18,193 bases of DNA from Flavobacterium sp. Its GTDB lineage: Bacteria; Bacteroidota; Bacteroidia; Flavobacteriales; Flavobacteriaceae. The notes beneath the pieces were generated by a model. It made no database searches. It worked only from the letters and a program-made list of their open reading frames with translations, and was not told the DNA's origin. Within the stretch, counting starts at the first letter, position 1; every line of letters begins with the position of its first letter. The position numbers and the translations under genes are program-made. The stretch is taken from positions 1-18,193 of the forward strand of contig JASLID010000065.1 of assembly GCA_030153045.1 (NCBI GenBank), in the 5' to 3' direction. Of the stretch, positions 14,360 to 18,193 are shown piece by piece.

Positions 14360-16078
14360 ATGAAAGTAAACAAAATTATGACTTTAAGAGCTCTATTTTC
14401 ATTAATAGTGCTATTTGGATTTACTACTAGTTGTAGTAAAAAGTCAAGTTCAAAAAACACTTCATCTGCTACTGGATGGAAAATTAATGACCCAAGTGGA
14501 GGTTTCCAGTACAACTCAAACTTTACCAAACAAGAAACTGCTCCAGGTTTAGTACTTGTTGAGGGCGGAACTTTTACAATGGGTAAAGTTCAAGATGATC
14601 CAATGCATGATTGGAATAATACTCCAAATCAGCAACACGTTCAGTCATTCTATATGGATGAGACTGAAGTAACCAATATTTCATACATGGAATATCTTGA
14701 TTGGTTAAAAAGAGTATTCCCTCCAACTGAGGAAAATTACAAAAACATATACGATGGTGCTTTGCCAGACACATTAGTATGGAGAAATAGATTAGGTTAT
14801 AACGAAACTATGACCAATAACTATTTAAGACATCCTGCTTATTCACAATATCCTGTTGTGGGTGTGAACTGGATTCAAGCAACTGAATACGCAAAATGGA
14901 GAACTGACCGTGTGAACGAGGCAGTACTTGAAAGAGAAGGATACTTAAAGAAAGGTGCTAAAGTGGTTGATGTTGATGCTCAAAACACTTTCAGTACTGA
15001 GGCTTATTTAGCTTCACCTTCTACTTCATTTAGTGGAAACGAAGAAATCGTTCTTCAAAAAACAGGACGTTCTGGAGGAAAATCTAAAAAAGCAAAAGCT
15101 GCCGATACAACTTCAGCTGGTGCTGATGGACCTAAAAACGTTTACGCACAAAAAACTTCAGGTATCTTATTACCAGAATATAGACTTCCAACTGAAGCAG
15201 AATGGGAATACGCATCTGCTGCTGATGTAGGAAACAGAGAATATAACATTTACAGAGGTCAGAAAAAATACCCTTGGAAAGGATCATACACTCGTTCTGG
15301 AAGTAGAGGAACCAGAGGCGATCAATTGGCTAACTTCAAACAAGGTAAAGGTGACTACGGCGGAATCGCTGGATGGTCAGATGACGGTGCTGATATTACT
15401 GCAGCAGTTAAATCATACAAACCAAATGATTTTGGATTATATGATATGGCTGGAAACGTAGCAGAATGGGTACAAGATGTTTACAGACCTATCGTTGATG
15501 ATGAAGCAAATGATTTCAACTACTTCCGTGGAAACGTTTACACTAAAAATAAAATTGGTGATGACGGTAAAATTGAAATGGTTACTGATGCCAATATTCA
15601 ATATGACACTTTAAGTAATGGTAAAATTATCTCTAGAAACAAACCAGGAGAAATTGCTCAAGTACCAGTTAATGAAAAAGAAACTTATTTAAGACAAAAC
15701 TTTGATAAGAGTAATGAAATCAACTACAGAGATGGTGATAAACAATCTACTCGTTATTTCGATTTTGGAAGCCCAGAAGAAGGAGAAGCTAAACAAGTTG
15801 ACACAAAAAGAATGTATGACTCTCCAGTTCATAAAGTAGCTGCTGATAGTACAGGAAAATTGGATAGAAAATTTGATAAATCTCAAAAAAGAACAACTTT
15901 AATCGGTGACGACGTAAGAGTTTACAAAGGGGGTTCATGGAGAGATAGAGCATATTGGTTAGATCCAGCTCAAAGAAGGTATATGAATCAAGATATCGCA
16001 ACTGACTACATTGGATTTAGATGTGCAATGTCAAGAGTTGGAGCAAAATCTGACTTCAAGAAAAGAGCAAGAAATTAA
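14360..16078 (+). CDS. gldJ: Gliding motility lipoprotein GldJ
   Basis: GldJ is an outer-membrane lipoprotein needed for gliding and for a stable type IX secretion complex (with GldK, GldL, GldM, GldN). The 572-residue protein starts with a lipoprotein signal ending FGFTTSC, with Cys25 as the lipidation site. A formylglycine-generating-enzyme/sulfatase-modifying (SUMF1-type) domain follows: LVEGGTFTMG, DETEVTN, YRLPTEAEWEYA, LYDMAGNVAEW, VYKGGSWRDR and YIGFRCAMS. Two long inserts break it up, one Lys/Ser/Ala-rich (about 190-270) and one acidic (about 395-510), as is usual in GldJ. Only one active-site cysteine position is kept (Cys555), so FGE activity is unlikely. A second Met at residue 7 is an alternative start. 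A strong terminator follows. Arg codons are almost all AGA, consistent with high expression. Confidence 0.96.
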   Translation: MKVNKIMTLRALFSLIVLFGFTTSCSKKSSSKNTSSATGWKINDPSGGFQYNSNFTKQETAPGLVLVEGGTFTMGKVQDDPMHDWNNTPNQQHVQSFYMDETEVTNISYMEYLDWLKRVFPPTEENYKNIYDGALPDTLVWRNRLGYNETMTNNYLRHPAYSQYPVVGVNWIQATEYAKWRTDRVNEAVLEREGYLKKGAKVVDVDAQNTFSTEAYLASPSTSFSGNEEIVLQKTGRSGGKSKKAKAADTTSAGADGPKNVYAQKTSGILLPEYRLPTEAEWEYASAADVGNREYNIYRGQKKYPWKGSYTRSGSRGTRGDQLANFKQGKGDYGGIAGWSDDGADITAAVKSYKPNDFGLYDMAGNVAEWVQDVYRPIVDDEANDFNYFRGNVYTKNKIGDDGKIEMVTDANIQYDTLSNGKIISRNKPGEIAQVPVNEKETYLRQNFDKSNEINYRDGDKQSTRYFDFGSPEEGEAKQVDTKRMYDSPVHKVAADSTGKLDRKFDKSQKRTTLIGDDVRVYKGGSWRDRAYWLDPAQRRYMNQDIATDYIGFRCAMSRVGAKSDFKKRARN

Positions 16079-16096
16079 TATTTCTTCACAAATATT

Positions 16097-16128
16097 TAAA
16101 AGCCCCTTTTTGGGGCTTTTATTTTTTT
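16097..16128 (+). terminator. Rho-independent terminator after gldJ
   Basis: TAAAAGCCCC (16097-16106) pairs perfectly with GGGGCTTTTA (16112-16121) around a five-T loop, giving a 10-bp stem followed by seven T. It starts about 18 bases after the gldJ stop. The near-symmetric A and T flanks could let it act on both strands. Confidence 0.92.
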
Positions 16129-16138
16129 AGTACTTTCG
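16110..16138 (+). promoter_or_regulatory. Candidate murF promoter
   Basis: TTG at 16110-16112 lies 18 bases before TACTTTCG (16131-16138), one mismatch from TAnnTTTG. The predicted start is close to the murF ATG at 16143, so the message would be nearly leaderless. The -33 element lies in the loop and stem of the gldJ terminator. Confidence 0.36.
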
Positions 16139-16142
16139 TGTT

Positions 16143-17423
16143 ATGAAAATAGAAGAAATTTACCAATGCTTTTTGCAATGCACAAGCGTATCAACAGATA
16201 CTCGTAAAATAGATCCAAACTCACTTTTTATAGCCTTAAAAGGTGATAATTTTGACGCTAATACTTTTGCACAAGAAGCACTTACTAAAGGAGCTTCCTT
16301 TGTTATCATTGACAATAAAAAATATCATACAGACGAGGATAAAATGATATTAGTTCCTGATAGCTTAAAAGCATTACAAGAACTTGCAAAATACCACAGA
16401 CAACAATTAGGCCTACCTATCATTGCACTTACTGGAAGTAATGGTAAAACAACAACCAAAGAATTAATTAATGTTGTTCTTTCAAAAAAATACAACACCA
16501 AAGCCACCATTGGCAACTTAAACAACCACATAGGCGTACCATTAACACTATTGTCATTTGATGAAAATACTGACATTGGCATTGTTGAAATGGGAGCAAA
16601 TCATCAAAAAGAAATTGAGCTTTTATGCACCATTGCTGAACCGGATTTTGGTTATATAACCAATTTTGGAAAAGCACATCTTGAGGGTTTCGGAGGTATC
16701 GAAGGAGTAATTAAAGGAAAAAGCGAATTATACCATTACTTACAAGAAAACCAAAAAACAGTCTTTGTAAATTTAGACGATGCTATTCAGGAAGAAAAAA
16801 CAAAAAATATAACCCAATATACCTTTTCAACTTCTAACAAAGGGAATGTTAAAATCAGTTCTGTTTCAGCAAATCCTATGGTAAAACTAGAATTTAATGG
16901 CATTACTATCCAATCACATTTAATAGGCATATACAATTCCAACAATATAAATGCAGCAATTACTATTGGCAAGTATTTTAACATTGATGACAATGACATC
17001 AAAACTGCTATTGAAAATTATATTCCCACAAACAATCGTTCACAGCTCATAGAAAAAAACAGCAACCATATAATTCTTGACGCTTACAACGCAAATCCAA
17101 GCAGTATGACTGCTGCGATCGCGAATTTTATACAGCTAGAAGGAAACAATAAAATTGCCGTTTTAGGGGATATGTTCGAATTAGGAAGAGAAAGTTTAAC
17201 CGAACATGAAAAAGTAATTCAAATACTAGAAAACACACCTATCGAGACTTATTTTGTAGGTAAAGACTTTTTCGCAAACAAAATTGAAAAGAAAAATCTG
17301 CATTTTTTTGATTCCTACGAAAGTTTTGAGAAAAATTTTAAAACCCTAAACCCTAAAGACCTGACCATTTTAATTAAAGGGTCTAGAGGAATGGCGTTAG
17401 AACGAACGCTAGAAATCATTTAA
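16143..17423 (+). CDS. murF: UDP-MurNAc-tripeptide--D-alanyl-D-alanine ligase
   Basis: MurF adds D-Ala-D-Ala to the UDP-MurNAc-tripeptide with ATP, the last cytoplasmic step of the peptidoglycan precursor pathway. The 426-residue protein has the three Mur ligase domains. An N-terminal UDP-binding domain carries STDTRKI at 17-23 and SLFIALKGDNFD. A central ATPase domain has the P-loop GSNGKTTT at 98-105, GNLNNHIGVPLTLL, VEMGANHQKEI and TNFGKAHLEGFG. A C-terminal domain has ILDAYNANPSSM, the MurF-specific motif, and VLGDMFELG. Length is typical for Flavobacteriia. It is separated from gldJ by a terminator and followed by one of its own, so it is probably a single-gene unit. Assignment is secure. 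Confidence 0.97.
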   Translation: MKIEEIYQCFLQCTSVSTDTRKIDPNSLFIALKGDNFDANTFAQEALTKGASFVIIDNKKYHTDEDKMILVPDSLKALQELAKYHRQQLGLPIIALTGSNGKTTTKELINVVLSKKYNTKATIGNLNNHIGVPLTLLSFDENTDIGIVEMGANHQKEIELLCTIAEPDFGYITNFGKAHLEGFGGIEGVIKGKSELYHYLQENQKTVFVNLDDAIQEEKTKNITQYTFSTSNKGNVKISSVSANPMVKLEFNGITIQSHLIGIYNSNNINAAITIGKYFNIDDNDIKTAIENYIPTNNRSQLIEKNSNHIILDAYNANPSSMTAAIANFIQLEGNNKIAVLGDMFELGRESLTEHEKVIQILENTPIETYFVGKDFFANKIEKKNLHFFDSYESFEKNFKTLNPKDLTILIKGSRGMALERTLEII

Positions 17424-17445
17424 AGCATTCAATCAAATAATTTGT

Positions 17446-17472
17446 GTCCTACAGCAATGTGGGACTTTTTTT
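17446..17472 (+). terminator. Rho-independent terminator after murF
   Basis: GTCCTACA (17446-17453) pairs with TGTGGGAC (17458-17465), an 8-bp stem with one G-U wobble, closed by a GCAA (GNRA-type) tetraloop and followed by seven T. It lies 22 bases after the murF stop. Confidence 0.85.
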
Positions 17473-17497
17473 GTAAAAAATAAATTCCATAACTTTA
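17471..17497 (+). promoter_or_regulatory. Candidate promoter of the endonuclease III-family gene
   Basis: TTG at 17471-17473, at the end of the murF terminator T-run, is followed after 16 bases by TAACTTTA (17490-17497), one mismatch from TAnnTTTG. The implied start leaves a leader of about 15 bases before the ATG at 17519. The spacing is slightly short. Confidence 0.33.
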
Positions 17498-17518
17498 TGA
17501 GACATAAAATAGAAAAAT

Positions 17519-18151
17519 ATGTCACTATTCAATAATTGGGATCAAGAATTAGAACCATTACTAAAAAAATACAAAGGAAAAAAACATCCGCTAGATTACA
17601 AAAATCTATATCAATTAGTGGTGATGGTTGTTTTATCGGCTCAGGATTCTGATGCAAACATCAACAAAATAGCTCCTTCCCTATTTGAAGTGTATCCAAA
17701 TATGGAAAGTCTCGCGGTTTCAAATGTCGATTCCTTAATTCCACATATAAGTAAAGTTAGAAATTTCGGAACCAAAGCCAGTTGGCTCATTGAAATTGCT
17801 CAGACTCTAAAAGAAGACAGAAACATACCAACAACAATGGCCGAATTGGTCGCTTTAAAAGGGATTGGCAGAAAATCAGCCAATGTGATTATGCGAGAAG
17901 CAGGAGCTAAAGCGGAAGGCATTATCGCCGATTTACACGTCATAAGAGTTGCCCCAAGAATTGGCTTAATTACTGAATCTAAAGACGGCAATAAAGTCGA
18001 AAAACAACTCATGCAAGTTTTACCACAAGCTATTTGGGGAGAAATTGGTATGGCTATCTCTTTTTTAGGTCGAGAAATTTGCAGACCAACCAACCCAAAA
18101 TGCGATATCTGCCCAATTAACAAAAGCTGTCAGTATTACAATTCCTTATAG
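17519..18151 (+). CDS. Endonuclease III-family DNA glycosylase/AP lyase
   Basis: A 210-residue member of the HhH-GPD base-excision repair family, close in length to E. coli endonuclease III (Nth), which removes oxidised pyrimidines and cuts the abasic site. The helix-hairpin-helix is LKGIGRKSANVI (113-124), with Lys119 at the Schiff-base lysine position, and Asp138 in IADLHVIRV is the conserved catalytic aspartate. The [4Fe-4S] loop is complete: Cys188, Cys195, Cys198 and Cys204, spaced C-x6-C-x2-C-x5-C. Two spots differ from typical Nth: ADLH in place of VDTH, and SAQDSD where SAQxTD is usual. This suggests a side branch of the family with possibly changed damage preference. It is transcribed from its own unit after the murF terminator. 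Confidence 0.9.
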   Translation: MSLFNNWDQELEPLLKKYKGKKHPLDYKNLYQLVVMVVLSAQDSDANINKIAPSLFEVYPNMESLAVSNVDSLIPHISKVRNFGTKASWLIEIAQTLKEDRNIPTTMAELVALKGIGRKSANVIMREAGAKAEGIIADLHVIRVAPRIGLITESKDGNKVEKQLMQVLPQAIWGEIGMAISFLGREICRPTNPKCDICPINKSCQYYNSL

Positions 18152-18156
18152 TTTTC

Positions 18157-18193
18157 TGGCGTGTCCCTTCGGGTCGGGCTATCGGCTTTATTT
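18157..18193. repeat. GC-rich REP-like repeat fragment
   Basis: Right after the last stop, the sequence turns sharply GC-rich (TGGCGTGTCCCTTCGGGTCGGGC then TATCGGCT) within an AT-rich genome and contains a CCCTTCGGG mini-hairpin. From memory it resembles GC-rich dispersed repeats found downstream of genes in other Flavobacteriia. The element runs towards or past the window edge. A folded 3' end or terminator for the preceding gene is an alternative. Confidence 0.4.

Noticed and set aside
14360..16078. A sulfatase-activating enzyme
   Set aside because: The domain matches that family, but the catalytic cysteine pair is incomplete and the context and inserts are those of GldJ.
1..18193. CRISPR array, tRNA, rRNA, IS element or prophage
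   Set aside because: No regularly spaced repeats, cloverleaf, ribosomal RNA sequence, transposase or phage genes were seen on either strand; no gene-free stretch exceeds about 200 bases.

Overview
The window reads as chromosomal DNA from a gliding member of the Bacteroidota, most likely Flavobacterium or a close relative. The evidence is an AT-rich composition, genes for the gliding and type IX secretion machinery (GldJ, PorU, PorV), weak Shine-Dalgarno signals, and short stretches resembling the Bacteroidota promoter (-7 TAnnTTTG, -33 TTG). No tRNA, rRNA, CRISPR array, insertion sequence or prophage gene was found. Every gene is intact except the first, which is cut by the window edge.

Region 1 (1-1259, + strand) holds the end of an MlaE-type permease gene and its MlaF-type ATPase gene, a lipid-trafficking ABC importer pair. 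Region 2 (1268-3618, - strand) is a compact unit: an SprT-like metalloprotease-fold protein, a mannose-1-phosphate guanylyltransferase (GDP-mannose supply), and an unrecognised exported cysteine-containing protein. Region 3 (3666-5035, + strand) is a translationally coupled pair, a SAM-dependent methyltransferase and a VanW-family protein. Its end overlaps the end of a short-chain dehydrogenase on the opposite strand (5032-5709).

Region 4 (5790-14156, all - strand) runs in transcription order porU, porV, cdd, pdhA, pdhC. PorU is the sortase of type IX secretion and PorV its outer-membrane shuttle. Cdd is cytidine deaminase. PdhA and PdhC are the E1-alpha and E2 subunits of pyruvate dehydrogenase; E1-beta and E3 are not in the window. 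Hairpin terminators after porV and pdhC and TAnnTTTG-like boxes before porV and pdhA split this run into probable transcription units. Region 5 (14157-14359) is the 203-base divergent regulatory gap between porU and gldJ.

Region 6 (14360-18151, + strand) holds gldJ (gliding and secretion lipoprotein), murF (peptidoglycan precursor ligase) and an endonuclease III-family gene. There are strong terminators after gldJ and murF. The last 40 bases are unusually GC-rich and look like a dispersed REP-type repeat.

The core of the window is cell-envelope biology: secretion, gliding, peptidoglycan, nucleotide-sugar supply and lipid transport, interleaved with central metabolism. I see no clearly new multi-gene system. 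The best leads are a perfect EF-hand-type calcium loop in PorV, the methyltransferase-VanW pair, two adjoining 14-base palindromes at the dehydrogenase start, and a terminator placed directly before cdd.
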